Source of the DNA: Sclerotinia nivalis
Taxonomy: Eukaryota; Ascomycota; Leotiomycetes; Helotiales; Sclerotiniaceae
Length of the DNA: 64,000 nucleotides
Direction of reading: 5' to 3'
NCBI GenBank assembly: GCA_029531795.1
Contig: JAPEIS010000013.1
Location: 1,116,001-1,180,000 of the forward strand
Both the position numbers and the translations under genes were made by a program. This document shows, one piece after another, positions 1 to 12,346 of this stretch. The notes under the pieces were generated by a model, which worked only from the letters and a program-made list of their open reading frames with translations, was not told where the DNA came from and made no database searches. The number at the start of each line of letters is the position of its first letter. Positions within the stretch are counted from its first letter, which is position 1.

Positions 1-86
1 TACGCACCTCGAAGATCTAATTCGCGTTCCTTGAGCGGGTTGAGGTAGGAGAGGGAGGATTGGATTAGGTCCGCTGTGAGACGCAT
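1..86 (-). CDS. LEA1: U2 small nuclear ribonucleoprotein A' (Lea1), first exon, partial
   Basis: The minus strand opens with an ATG at 84-86 and reads MRLTADLIQSSLSYL, then NPLKERELDLRG. This matches the very conserved N-terminus of the U2 snRNP A' protein (Lea1 in yeast), a leucine-rich-repeat protein that partners U2B'' on U2 snRNA in the spliceosome. The exon ends after base 8 (codon CGA followed by a lone G). Bases 7 to 1 read gtgcgta on the minus strand, a good intron donor, so the rest of the gene lies outside the window. Only 26 residues are visible, so the call rests on this one conserved block. The start faces away from VPS15, and 87-521 would hold its promoter. Confidence 0.75.
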   Translation of the reverse strand, partial: MRLTADLIQSSLSYLNPLKERELDLRGA

Positions 87-521
87 GTTTGTTTACTTGT
101 GAGGTTGTTTGTTTGCGAAATTAGGAGGAGATGCGAATAGGTGAGGGTGTGTGTGAAGGTTGTGAGGTGGGTGGATGAGGTCGCAAGGCTGACATCTTGA
201 ATCCTCACAATCTCGAAATTATTTTGGTGAGCTAAGCTTTGATTTCGCGCTAACCATTTTTGATTGTCAGCCTTTTCGAGTTTGGAGACATAAATTATTG
301 TTCATCTAGATTATATCATGAATATTTACCAGGATTACATTATAACGATTCATTACTATTGTCTAATAGATCCAAGAGCTCATCGCTCAGTCTATGTATA
401 CCACTCATCTCAAAATTACAATAACCCCATTTCCCATCCTCAATCTCAAGGATTTGTTTACCACCATGTCCATTCCCTTCATAACTCCTATCCTTCATAT
501 ATTCTCACAGTCCCTCTCAAT
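87..521. other. Intergenic region: LEA1 promoter and VPS15 3' flank
   Basis: About 435 bp between the start of the U2A' gene and the stop codon of VPS15, both on the minus strand. It should hold the promoter and 5' leader of LEA1 and the 3' untranslated region of VPS15. The plus-strand open frame at 318-587 runs into VPS15 and looks spurious. I see no other feature. Confidence 0.6.
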
Positions 522-3500
522 TCACTGAAAGACAAAGATAACGCCTCCTCTATCAACACTAACCATCATCCCGTAAGGACTCTCTAACAACGCCACATCC
601 AAAATTGAATCCAAATGCGCCCTCAATAATTTCTGTCCTTGTAACGAAATAACCGTACTCCTTGGCGCCTTTGCACCTCCTTTACTACTCCCCTCTGCTC
701 TACCTCCATCATTGCCTCTATCTCTTGTTCCAGCATTAGGGGCTGTTGGGGTTTGTCTGGGAACTCGCTCGTTGTTCAATGTAAGTATTGGTGTAGGATG
801 TGAGCTAGCGTAAGACGGTTTGAGCTCATCAGTCTCTAAACCACTCACAACCATTGAACTTTCAACGCGCGATAGATCCCAGAAACGGATCTTCCGGTCC
901 GAACCACCAGTGATAAGGAAACCATATTTGACATCACGATTATCATCATTGGCATCAGTGCCAGTAATCATGGCACGAATACCATAATTTGAGGCAGCGG
1001 CTGTTGGCTCAAGAGCTCCTGCAAAACGACCAAGCATACCTTCTGGACGATCCTCATCAACAGGCCAAGGTTCATAATTCTTTGGTGCCTCTCGACTTGA
1101 CCCAGATCGATATACTTCTCGACATTGCGTCTTTTCGACATCCCAGACAGTGACTTCTCCTTGTCCACTACCACCAGCAACACAAACCCATCTTCCTCGG
1201 CCTCTGGTAGGATGAATACGAATTCTGTATATCGATGTGGCTCCTGGTACACCCCAAGCCTTTAGACGAACCTTGAACCGTAGATCCCATAGATCCAAGA
1301 TACCATGGGAAGTTCCAAGTAGTAACCAGCTACGTTTTTTATCGATACAGAAACATGTAGGAGTGCCATGGTGCACAGGGTTCTCTAGAGTATAGAGAAT
1401 CGTCATGGCTCTTAAATCAATAGCCAACACCCTTGAACGATTTGTGGCAATAAGCAAAACAGAATTCGTTTCTAGTTTAAAATGCTCCGCCCAGAGAGCA
1501 AATTCGTTTTTCGGGAGCTGATATTCACGCAAAAGGCGAAGTTTCCCATATCTTCCCACTCCACCACTTTGTATGCAATCAACTTTGACTACGTTGATAC
1601 TTCCATCACTTCCACAGCTGACAAAAGAGTGTGTGTGCTCCACAAAACATAATGCAGTAACTTTGGCATCGTTTGCATGTTTATGTGTTTGTCTGGATCG
1701 ATGAGCGATATTCCGTTCAAGTCTGCCAGTATCCCAGATTTTCACACAACCATCATCTCCACCAGTGAGGAAGAAAACATGATCTGGAGCAACAGCAATA
1801 TGATGTATTGGTCCAACATGCTCAGCAAAAGTAGCAACAAGTGTACCTTCAGGTCTCCATGGTTTGTCCGCAGCTTGGTTATTATTTCTACTAATAGCTC
1901 GGCGCCGACTCGAAGGGGCGATCATAGGTCCAAATTCTGCAATATCATTGGGGTAATTGTCCACATACATCGCATCCAGCATTTTGAGTATGTTTGGATC
2001 ATTACCTGAATACGTATGAGCTGCTCTGAATCGAATTTCGTTTTTCGCTGAGCTGTCCTGATCTTTTGCCAAGCTTATCGGTAAAGGTGGAGATGTGAAT
2101 TGTGTGAAAGGTCCTTCAACCTTACCAAAAGCATTTGTTGAAGTAGTACCTGTCTCGGGAACACTTTTTCCCGGTTCTTTACGATTCATGAGAGTCATCG
2201 CAGAAGATTTATGGTGAATACTACGAACAGTATCTCCTGACTTGATAGATGTAGCTTCCAACAGTGACGCTGTTCCATCGTCACTCATTTGACCAGTTGT
2301 GTCCGAACTTCCAGGGCGTACTAAAGATCCTTTTCGTGGCGTTGAAGAGGACCTAGGTGTCGAGGAATCCGAAGGGGATAGGAATGCTGGTGATAACGTT
2401 GGAGAGTGTGGCTCCAATCCGTTACTCGTAATTGGTAGGCTGGCTTTCGATTTATGTCTATTCATCGCAGAGAGTTTTCTCTTGGCGATGGGATCATCGA
2501 TGGTCATGGAAGCATCTAGTAAAGCATCAGTAATGGAGTGCTGTTCCCCATTGCCCTCTAAGCCATTACTAATTTTGCGTGGTGGTTCTTCTGTAATCTG
2601 TTCATCAAACATTACTGTCTGTGGTGTGATATTGAGGCTTCGAAGGTTGATGACGTTATTTAGATAGGATGGATGTGTTGAACCTTCTCTAGCTTTTGAA
2701 GGTGCAAGACGCCATATATATTCTCTCAAGGCAAGTAACTTTGCTTCATCGTCGTGGCTCATTCCTATATTTCGGAGTTTGACCAACCATTGTTCATCTT
2801 CTTCATTCTTTGGTATTCTGTGCAAAGGGTTATGACCAGACTCTTTTGATGAGATAGTCGGTACAAAACTGCTCGAGCTGAAAGAAAACGTTCGTAACTG
2901 ATTGACAGGTTTCCAAAATATGCCTCTATCTACTTTCAGAGCCCAGTTAATAGACATATCAAGAACTGCTCTCGATAGTGGTTTCTTGAGTGCATCAAGC
3001 AAAGCTAATTCTGAGTAATCGTTAACTCCAGTCTTGAGATATGGTCGAATGAGCGGTAAGATAATGCATAGATTGTCGGCACTGGACAAGAAAATAGTTG
3101 CCGATGAAATGAAATTCACAGCAGCTTCTCTTATCCAGATGTTGGGATGCATTGTGAAGCGACTGACCACATCTACCATTTCCCATATCTTTGATCGTTG
3201 AAACAAACCTAGCTGCGCCATATCGGCAAACGAGTGCAGGACACTCCTCACTACAAACTCTTCAGGATCCGTCAAAGCTTGAACCATTAACGGCAGTATG
3301 AACTCTTCAAGACTGGTCCCGCCTAGAAAAGTTGCAACACCCACAATCGTCTCGAAGAAAGCACACTTTAAAATCCAGTTTCGATCATTTAAGTAAGTAT
3401 TAAGGTGACTCAAGATAATATCATTCGAGTCTGCTGTACCAAAGAACATACATAGCTCTGGCACAGATCCCAGAAAATCTCTCTTGACAGAAGAGTCGTT

Positions 3501-5273
3501 GTCTGTTATCAAGGCCTTGGTATGCGCTTCGAAGATCTCTATGAGCTCCGCTCGAGCTGTGTCAAACAGGCCTTGAAATGGGGCTTCCCCACTAATGGCA
3601 TCATCGGCATCGGGGTCTGAAGTAGGAAGTGAACCATCAGATCTCAAAGTTGCAACCATATCGAGGAACTTGGAGGCGGAGCTGGCAAGGCTTCCTAGAC
3701 ATGCTGCATAGGTAGCTCTTACCAAAGCGCCAGGTTCTGTTGGTGAACCCGGGAGGAAAATTTGCATCCGTGGTAAGATGTATTCTGGAAAAACATGTGC
3801 ATTTATTGCTGAGACCACTGTAACAAGAGCCAAAAGCTGGGTTACTGTGCGGATAGCTGTGACCTTCACAAGCTCCGATTTATCCGTGAGCAAAGTCATG
3901 ATATATGGAAGAACCCGATCAAGTTTCGCTTCATCAGTCAATCTTTCGGCGAAGGCCAATAATATATCACAAGCTCGTATCTTTGCGGTGGCTCTTGCAG
4001 TATTTCGCATTGATGATACAACTAAAGTTAGAAAAATCAAAGTCCCATCATCTACAGGTCGCCTGCCAAGAGCAGAAGCAACATGCTCATTGTTTGGTAT
4101 GTTGAGATGCACAGGGATAGGCCGTAAGCTTGTTCCCATCGACAAAATCTTAGTAGCTGGTGTTGGTTTCTCATTTTCATAGCCTAAGAAATACGAAATC
4201 TTATCAAAGTCGTAATAGATACGATCAATACGTTCATCAGCTTCGCCCAGGTTGGCCGACGATCCAGATATTGGAGTTCTTCCCGACGATGGGTCCGTAA
4301 TTAATCCCATGTATTGATGTAGAAAGCTGTAAAAGTAATCAGGGAAGACCTTCTTTCTCCAAAATTGCAAATATTCTTCTGCTGAGTATCTAGATTCCGG
4401 ACTCAGTTGTATCATATGCGACACCATTTCTCGTACATCTTTATCTGTTATTCGGTTGAGCAAAGAGGCAACTGGATCATATTCTCCCCTGCGATATTGG
4501 TATAGCTGGCTCAATGTGAAAATAGGGGTCTCCGTAAAAAGCTCGGCAATCACACAACCGACACTGAAGACATCCATAGCCCAGGTAATTGGTGCTTTAG
4601 GATCTGGCGTTTCACCTGTAGTCAAGAACCTTTCTGGCGCTAGATAGCATGTTCTTCGCCCGGCAGTATCGAAATAGTACGAGAAGTCCGCCGGATTATC
4701 TTCCGGTAATGTTGTTGGTTTGAAAGAGGAAGAGAAGTCGGATAGATATAACCAGTTCCATGAAGTAACCAATGCATTCTCCGTCTTTATATCTCCATGA
4801 AATACGTCTCTAGCATGACAGTCGCGGACGGCGCATAACAGTTGAAACGCGAGCCATTTTCTCTCGATATCCTCTAAAAATGGCCTTGTACTCATGCGAT
4901 CGTATAGGGAGCTATATAGATATTGTCGTACAAGATAGCCATTTGTCTCGGTCTCCGCGATTCGTTGATAGGCAAGCGCATTTGGGACATCGGCCAAGGC
5001 TTTTCGTTCTCCTGCGCAGATATGTTAGATTCTATCAAGCAGATTCCATTTGCGTTGCTCACGGATTATCTTTTTCCTATACTTCTTGAGATCCATGGCA
5101 TAAGGTTTGACGACAACCTTGACGAGTACAACTCCATCTTGACTACGGGCGCGAATACTTTTCATAAACCGGGCAGTTCCCATGGACTTCTCATAGACCA
5201 AATCTGAGAGCTCTGGCACATCAATACCTGCAGAGCCCGCAGAGAGCGTGGTGAGGGAGAAGCCTTGACCCAT
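522..5273 (-). CDS. VPS15: Vps15, regulatory protein kinase subunit of the class III PI3-kinase
   Basis: Two exons, 5063-5273 and 522-5011, joined across a 51-nt intron (donor gtgagc, acceptor gcag) give 1566 aa, the usual length for fungal Vps15. The protein starts MGQGFS, an N-myristoylation signal, and continues with the Vps15-type pseudokinase domain. The catalytic-loop motif HGDIKTEN lies near residue 142, and DFSS stands where kinases have DFG, as is normal for this family. HEAT-like repeats fill roughly residues 370-800, a low-complexity Ser-rich linker follows, and WD40 repeats form the C-terminal 450 residues (GGDDGCVKIWD, GGSDRKIRFWD). Vps15 anchors and activates Vps34, which makes PI3P for autophagy and endosomal sorting. 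The spliced junction reads KKIIRERKALADVPNA, which restores a continuous conserved block. The open frame alone would wrongly start at a TTG codon at 4997. Confidence 0.95.
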
Positions 5274-6158
5274 GGTTGTAGGGAACTGAGGTTCATCTGT
5301 GTGAAGTCATTGATGTGCTTGCTTTATGTAGACAAGTAAATGGAGCTTCTGGGAGCTGTAGTACGATGATATTATTAAATATGACAGTGAATCATATCCA
5401 TCAAATGTTTGTAAAATGGTTGGAGTTGGCGCAAAATATTCGTAGTTCTCGATTTCAATGATTGATATGACGATGGTCCACGAGCGAGTGTGATTACTAA
5501 GCGAGAAAACGGTAGATAAGTACCTACTAGGTATTCAGGTACCTAATAATTGTTAGCCTCGAACTCTTCAAACACGACTTGAATATTTCTAAATCCTCCA
5601 AATGAATTCAGCATCTCAAGTGAGTTCAATACCAGTACCACTGAGAAATCTAGCATATCACAATAGTCCAAGAAATGCTCTACTACAGTCTGAAGTTTCA
5701 CTATCATGCTACAATAATGAATTCCTCTATGAATAGAGAGAGATGCATCTAACCTTTCATAACAAAAACACTTTAAAACACAGTGCTCCGTGCGCATCCA
5801 CGAACTTTTATTCGAAATATCACGTGTAGCCTTTTAAAATTCTTTGAATTTAGCACAGATCAGGAAATAATTGAAGAAATTAGAAAATAATAACAGTAAA
5901 ATAATAATAAAAATTAGGGCTTTCAAATGATATATATTATTCCTCTGGCCACTTGTAGGTGAAGTGATAAAAGGTCATTGATTATCGTATCATGTCTCAT
6001 CGCCGATAATGGCATTTATAAAGTACAGTGGGCTCCCCAACTCATGTCCCAACTCCATCGATAGAGCCTATTCATACAACTTATCATCCCATGAAATATA
6101 CCGATGGGTACGTATTCATTTACTTGCTTGCAACACATCCATGTGGTATGCGTTCCAT
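5274..6158. other. Intergenic region upstream of VPS15
   Basis: 885 bp holding the VPS15 promoter and 5' leader and the 3' flank of the small-protein gene that follows. It is AT-rich, with several oligo-A/T runs around 5860-5920. The open frames here (5543-5797 minus, 6009-6263 plus) have no recognisable protein character, and the second overlaps the real minus-strand exon. No further feature seen. Confidence 0.5.
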
Positions 6159-6598
6159 TTAAGCCTTTCCCTTTTTCTTCAACTCAGCCTCCTCCTCTTC
6201 TCTCAACTGTTGGTCGATTGTGGCACCTCTGCTGGGTTCGTTGCCGTGCATCTTAGCCTATAGAATGAAATATTAGTACAGTTTCTAACAAAATGAAGAC
6301 TCAATTACGCAAACAAGCTTTTATATAGAACAAGATATGGGTAGGACAATAACTTACTGGGAGGGTAGCATCTTTCTTGGCTGCTTTGTCTTCCTTGCTC
6401 ATCTCCTCAGGCTCATGCTCACGTTGCTCTTCTCGAGCCAACTTGTTTGCAATGGTTCTCTCATCCTCTATTTAAGTGATCAGTAAATAATACTCGAAGA
6501 GACTCGAGTGTTGAATCTATCTTACTGGAATCGAGTGCAAGATGGCTGTTCTCCTTTCCCTCGTGGAATCTGTCACCAGCCTCGTTGTTTGAGCTCAT
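6159..6598 (-). CDS. Small charged conserved fungal protein, function unknown
   Basis: Three exons on the minus strand, 6526-6598, 6358-6467 and 6159-6257, with consensus donors (gtaag) and tag acceptors, give 93 aa with no internal stop. The product starts MSSNNEAGDRFHEGKEN and contains the block DSKDERTIANKLAREEQ. It is extremely hydrophilic, rich in Glu and Lys, with no signal peptide, membrane segment or cysteine, so it is probably soluble and disordered. I believe small proteins like this recur across Pezizomycotina, but I know no function. The gene is missed if only long open frames are considered, because each exon is under 120 nt. Splice phases (1, then 0) all fit, which is the main support. 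Confidence 0.75.
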
Positions 6599-9403
6599 TT
6601 TGATTGATTTGTTTGAAATTTGGGTAAATTGAGATGAAGGACAAGTAGATAGAGGAGAATATGATGTGATTGATTGTTTTCGAAGTTGTATAATGAAGGA
6701 GTACGCTTCGACTATAAAATAGTTGATGGACCGACAGACAATACGTCATAATGAAAGTTTTTTCAAACACCAACTTGCCTTGCTATCAAAACATCATGTT
6801 TTTGGAACTATCATAGAAAAGACGTCACTAGACATTTACTTGGTATGTAAGGTACCCGCTCTTCTTGAGAAAGATCAGGAAAGAGATCGTGCCAACTCTA
6901 AGAAATCGTAATGTTTAGAAAAGCCATTGAATATTTCTCTCCACTTACATAATTCAGATATCAAATTGATTGGCTTTTTCTCTACCCCTCCTATCGTCGA
7001 TCAATCGTAGGGCAGGAAGCTTCGCAAAAATGTTTCATTCTTGAAAGGTTGATACCGGTACAATGATATTTTCCTGTTCGAGGTTCATCATAATGATGAA
7101 GGAAAGGGGTAGCTTGATAAGTTTGTTATTAAGATATTGTTGCTTTTTTTTCCTACTTGGGCGTCACGCCACCAAGCTTCCCAGATTGAACAACATATTC
7201 GTGAATATTTTGTTACTGGACAAGCTGCGATCAATTGATATAAATCACAAGAGGAAGGCCATCTTAAGTTTGAGCTTATTAATATAACTCCCGGACGATC
7301 AAACGAATGGCAATGTACTCAATATCTGATCTTTCCCTGCACGTCCTCAGCACTTCATTTCCGAAAACCTAGAACGAGCAACACAACCATCAAGGATTAT
7401 GAGACTTCATTATAGTCGATAAGACGACGTCGAAAACCTCGGCGAGGATACAAGCAAGGGCGACTCCTATTTTTGAAGCAATGCAGATCAATGCATCGAC
7501 TATTTGATGTACTGGGGAGAAGATGAGAAGTCACATCACATATACACTCGATGAACGATATTGCACAAGTCGTTCATCCCAAGATCGTTGCTATGGGTAG
7601 GATGATAAGAAGTATTTGATAGGGTTGATCTTGTTTTACATGACCCTATCTCTACTTTTGTTTTGTCTCTAACCCGCATACCAGTATATCGTTTCCATGT
7701 GGAGTTCAAGCAGCGAAATGAATTTCCCCAAAGAAAGGTTATTGTGACACTTATCAGCATATATTCGACCACCAGCGACACTCAAGTACCTCCGTACTAT
7801 GGCGTGAGAACAACCAGGTACAACAACGATAATATTATCATAATTCAGTATTCGCTATTCTAACCAATTGATTGGACAATATGAAACCATTGACCTCCTC
7901 AGAGACTACGGAAGACGTAAGCATTGCTTCAAAACAAACCTCGTACCCCAGCGTAACCGCAATTTCATGGAAAGTTGCATACTTTCTCATTTCCCAGCCC
8001 CCTTCATCTAAACCAAATGGAGCATTAGCCATATACTTCGGCTCTGAAAAGCCTGAACCGCAAAGCGGAAGCTTACAGACTTAACATAACAGGCACTTCT
8101 CCTACTATTGAAACCAATCAGGAGGACATGGTAAGAACATGGTAAGAACATTCGGATATTTTCTATTCCAGACGTCCTTCCGAAATGTGTTGGAGATGAA
8201 CAAGTTACCTACCTATATACCTAACTGAAGATGATCCAGTGTAGCATGGAACGTGGCAATGAACGAAGTTGGGATAAGTACTGTATTGGCGATGAGCTTT
8301 AGCGGGGGAGGAAAGGTAACAAACCGCAATTGGATGAAACGTGGTGTTTATCCGATGAACTTTAGCGATCGATTCATGTTTCTTTTTTCAACCTACAGAG
8401 TACATTGTACGTGAACCTCTCCCAGCCAGTAAATATCAGTTCAATCTTGTCAACTGTCAGGATTGTAAACCTTCTTCTGAATTCTTTCTTTATGACAACT
8501 CAGATGATCTCAGCCTTCCAATACCGGCTATAATGTATTTGGTACGCAAGCTTTCCCCCCCCCCCCCCCCCCCCCCCAAAAAAAATCCAGTATTCAGACT
8601 TGCATTGCATCACGCATCGCATCTTTCTATCGATTATTATATAACAAACAGTATACTCCGTATGTACGGAATCAGTCCAGATAACCCTCAAAAAGTTACA
8701 GCCCCAACCAATTCTTCGGAATCTTTCAACCAATGAATTTTTTACTCTTAACTGAAAAGATATTAACATCTATTTTACCTACTCTTTGCTACACCTCATC
8801 TTAAATATTGTCTGCTAAGGCAAAATACTCCCTGTCATCTACAAGGGTAACTGTGCGCATACCTAGTGAATCTTATCTTTTTCCCACTTTGGCTTGAGCG
8901 CAGGCCTTTGAACCTTTTTCAGACATCATTCCGGCCACGCCAACAAGCCAAAACTTTCCTTTCGTTCTATGTACTTGAGTTTCAGGGCCTTCTTCCCTCT
9001 AGGCCCTTTCTTTCCTTAGGTAGAGATTCTAAAACCTAATTCTACCTACACAAAGCTTCAAAACGCAAGAGGCGGTCACTAAAGGAAGGAAGAGGCTGAT
9101 CGACTTTGAACCGTCTTTTGGTCCTTCTTCTTCTTCTTCTAGAGCAGCCAATACTTTTCGATCTTCTCAGTCATTTTGTTCATTACCAACTTCAATCGTT
9201 ACAAAATAACAGAATCATTCGTTTGAATTTTCAATTCGTTTTTGGAAGAACTTCTTTTTTTTCTTTTCTACAAATTCTGTTTAAATCAATAACTACCTCT
9301 TTGGATATTGGGTGGTACTTTTGTTTATTGAGCTGAGGTTATTGAGAGAGACGGTCTGGGAACACAGTGAAGGACATAATTGCAAAGAGTTGGGATTTGG
9401 TGG
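6599..9403. other. 2.8-kb intergenic region with promoter and long leader of the SH3 protein gene
   Basis: No convincing gene. The segment carries the 5' flank of the small-protein gene on the left. On the right it probably holds a long pyrimidine-rich 5' leader of the SH3 membrane-protein gene, including a run of CTT repeats near 9120-9140. A 23-base poly-C tract lies at 8555-8577. The open frames listed across it start mostly at non-ATG codons and show no domain character. Confidence 0.5.
8555..8585. repeat. Homopolymer tract C23 followed by A8
   Basis: Twenty-three consecutive C residues (8555-8577) run straight into eight A residues (8578-8585). This sits in intergenic DNA about 0.8 kb before the SH3-protein gene. 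Such a long C run is very rare in an AT-rich genome. It will be length-variable, and its exact length is likely to be a sequencing or assembly estimate. Confidence 0.95.
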
Positions 9404-11520
9404 ATGAGCAAGGACGATTACGAAAAAGAAAACATGAGCAAGAAAATCTTGGGAAACAGTTCCGATTACGCCTTCACCGCAAGTCACCCTTCGATATCGA
9501 ACAATGAGAAGCATTGCGGCAACAGCATGGCATACGAACCATTGACATTATCTTCATCTCGAACAATGGCGAAAGTGGTATCGAAAGATAGGAAAGAACT
9601 CAGCACAAGCAAACGAAAGCAACGGTGGACTGGATTTTATACCAAGACAACTCTATTATCAATTCTCGCAATTGCACCTCTTGCAATTGCAGATTGCATC
9701 TCTCTTTCAGGTTCTACACAATGTCCAGCATTTACTTCTGCTTCAGTTGAGACCAGCCTGACCGGACTTTTGTATGTTTTGATTTCATCCTATCAGCATG
9801 TGTTTGTTGATCAATACTGACTATAACTTTAGCCCATTTCTATCCTATGTTTCCGATCGCGCTACTTTCGATACTCAATTAAGCGCATATGTTCAAACAA
9901 GCTATGTGCAGTTAAAGTATGCATATATATTATTCTGAAATTGCCGATACCGATATTTGTCTAACGCGATCATGCAGGTACCAGCAACTTCTCGGATGCG
10001 GAAATATAAATCTTACAAACACAACAAACCTTTACGCTAGATACACAACCACAGCTATATGTAATTCTATAATACAGAATTCAAAAAAATCATGTAGTTT
10101 ATCGGATACCCAAGCACCACCAGTTTGTGCAGATTCTTGCGTGAGTTTCTATCCTATCAGATCAAAATATGAACTTGAAATTAACAGGTAGACATAGGCC
10201 CAATTTGCGGAGAGTGAATCGATAATAATCTCTGATGGTCAACTCTGTTCAAATCCAGGGGATAATGCTGTTTCTCAAATTCGTGCCGATTTCACAAATT
10301 GCGCATTACCATCAGATTCATTAGCTGGATCTTGTGTTGAAGGCTCCACCAATGAACCGGATAATTGTGGATTTGGAAATAGCACGTTTGGATTATGTCA
10401 GTACTGTGGTACGGGTGGGCAAAATAGTACGGATACATGCTGTTATAATTCAAAAGCAGAGACTCGTTGTGCTGGTGTAGTATTACCTACAATCACAGGA
10501 TTCATAAACTTCACCACAAGTACTGCCTCGGGATCCGGAACATCGACCCCAACTTCATCTTCCACGGGAGTCGCCAGCTCTACATCAAAGAAGGGACTAT
10601 CTGGTGGTGCCATTGCTGGTATCGTTATTGGATCATTAATTGGTTTGGCTGCACTTATTGCCTTAATCTTTCTCATTGCGTTGTGCTTGCGTAGACGACG
10701 TGGAAGTCAGCATGGAAGTATTCTCAATCAACCGACACCGCCTAGAAATAATGGAATGGCATACAATCCTGTAGGTTCCAATACTACACCCGAAGGATAC
10801 GAAGTACTTCCTGGAGGACGAATTGCCCGAATGTCGGCACTTGAAGGACATTCTCACTCTGCACATTCTTCATCTCCAAACGACAGAGGTGCTTCGGCTG
10901 CTGGCGCTGTATTAGGGGGTGCGGCCGGCTATGCTGCCGGGCGACGACATGAGCATCAATCTTCATCAAGTGAATTTGGAGACAGTCCAACTTCAGCTAT
11001 GCAAGGTGGGATCCTACGACCACCTCCAAATAGAAGAACTGCGTCTCTTTCCAGTGGCTCGGTTCTTGGAATTGACGATCCTCAGACTCCTGGTAGTATG
11101 TCATCACCACAAGCCATGGCGAGCAATCAATCTGAGCAGTTACCATCCTTCAAGGACTACTATTCTCAAGACGAGATTCACCCTGGCGATAAAGTTGCAA
11201 CGTTATGGGCCTATCAACCACGCGCCGGAGATGAGTTTTCGTTGGAACGTGGTGATATGCTCAAGATTGTCGGGATTTGGGATGATGGATGGGCTACTGG
11301 AGTCATGATTAATGAGCGAGCGGATGAATGGGACGAGAAGCGTAAGATGCAACGCGACAGTGGTGTCTCAAATACATCCGGACGAAAAGATCAATCTCCA
11401 AACGTTAGTGGCGAGATTAAAGCTTTTCCATTGGTTTGTGTCTGTCTTCCGGATCATTGGAGAAGGACAATCGATGGTGATGATTCAACGGACTCCGGTG
11501 GTCCACCAGGCCTTTCATGA
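9404..11520 (+). CDS. Single-pass plasma-membrane protein with Cys-rich ectodomain and cytoplasmic SH3 domain
   Basis: Four exons, 9404-9771, 9833-9916, 9978-10140 and 10198-11520, with short consensus introns (61, 61 and 57 nt). A hydrophobic signal or anchor (TLLSILAIAPLAIADC) is followed by an ectodomain with many cysteines and N-glycosylation sites. A Ser/Thr-rich stalk leads to one transmembrane helix (GGAIAGIVIGSLIGLAALIA) closed by RRRRG, then a long disordered cytoplasmic tail. Near the end lies an SH3 domain, with ALYDY-type LWAYQPRAGDEFSLERGD, the WDDGWATG core and IKAFPLVCV. The layout recalls yeast Fus1 (one membrane span plus SH3) more than Sho1 (four spans), suggesting a role in polarity, fusion or surface signalling; that is inference. 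The start is uncertain: ATGs at 9404, 9527 and 9566 are in frame, and the signal peptide begins only after about residue 75 from the first. Confidence 0.8.
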
Positions 11521-12346
11521 TGATGGCAGATTTCATATTTTCCCTTTCATAAATAATCTCACGGCTTCACGACTATCGTATTTCATTCGGCACAGGCGTT
11601 ACGGACTATAAGATTCTTTTCACACGCCCATCATCCGAACCTTCACACACAACGCGCTACTTTATTTACATTCGACCTACATTTCACGCCCCGTTACGTT
11701 TTAGATTTTACTTACGGTATTACACCATAAATTTCCTGGCTTTGAGCTTATGTGCTCATGATTCAGCTTTAATTATAATGATAGCATCATCGTTTTGTTG
11801 CTTGATTATGGAGAAACCTTGTTAGATTATATTGATACTACTCAGTTTACAAATTTTTTTCTTTTTTACATATACCCAGACTCGTTTATACTACTAGCAG
11901 GATGCAAACAAAACTTGGGAGGCTGGAGGCATTTTTTTGATTTGCATAATAATGGCTATTGAAGAAAATTCATTTCTTGGGGATGAAGCACGCTTTTCAA
12001 ATGGGAGAATAGGAGGGAGCAAGACAGGGGAATGATTACCTAGTATCTACATGAACTTTCAGGCTCATAAAAAATCAAAAATAAAGAAGTTCAAGATGAT
12101 GGAAGCTTTATGAATAAAAGGTCCCTAGTGAATGTAGATAGTTAATTGCTGATAGATTTGCCTCTTGATATCAACCGAATCATGCCCCGCTACTAGCGTC
12201 CCTCTTTTCCCCAAAATTTATAATTCTGCCAAAGCGGTCACTTATCAAATTCGATATTTCGAGTTCGAGTTAGAGAGGACGCTCATAAGAAGCAGATTTA
12301 CTCACAAAAGCCATTGCAGAGGATTAATCACATACACGATATCAAA
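11521..12346. other. Intergenic region between SH3-protein gene and BCP1
   Basis: About 830 bp holding the 3' untranslated region of the SH3-protein gene on the left and the promoter of BCP1 on the right. AT-rich, with pyrimidine stretches near 11850. No gene or structured element recognised. Confidence 0.5.

Noticed and set aside
318..587. Open frame of 89 codons before VPS15
   Set aside because: It overlaps the 3' end of VPS15 on the other strand and shows no protein character.
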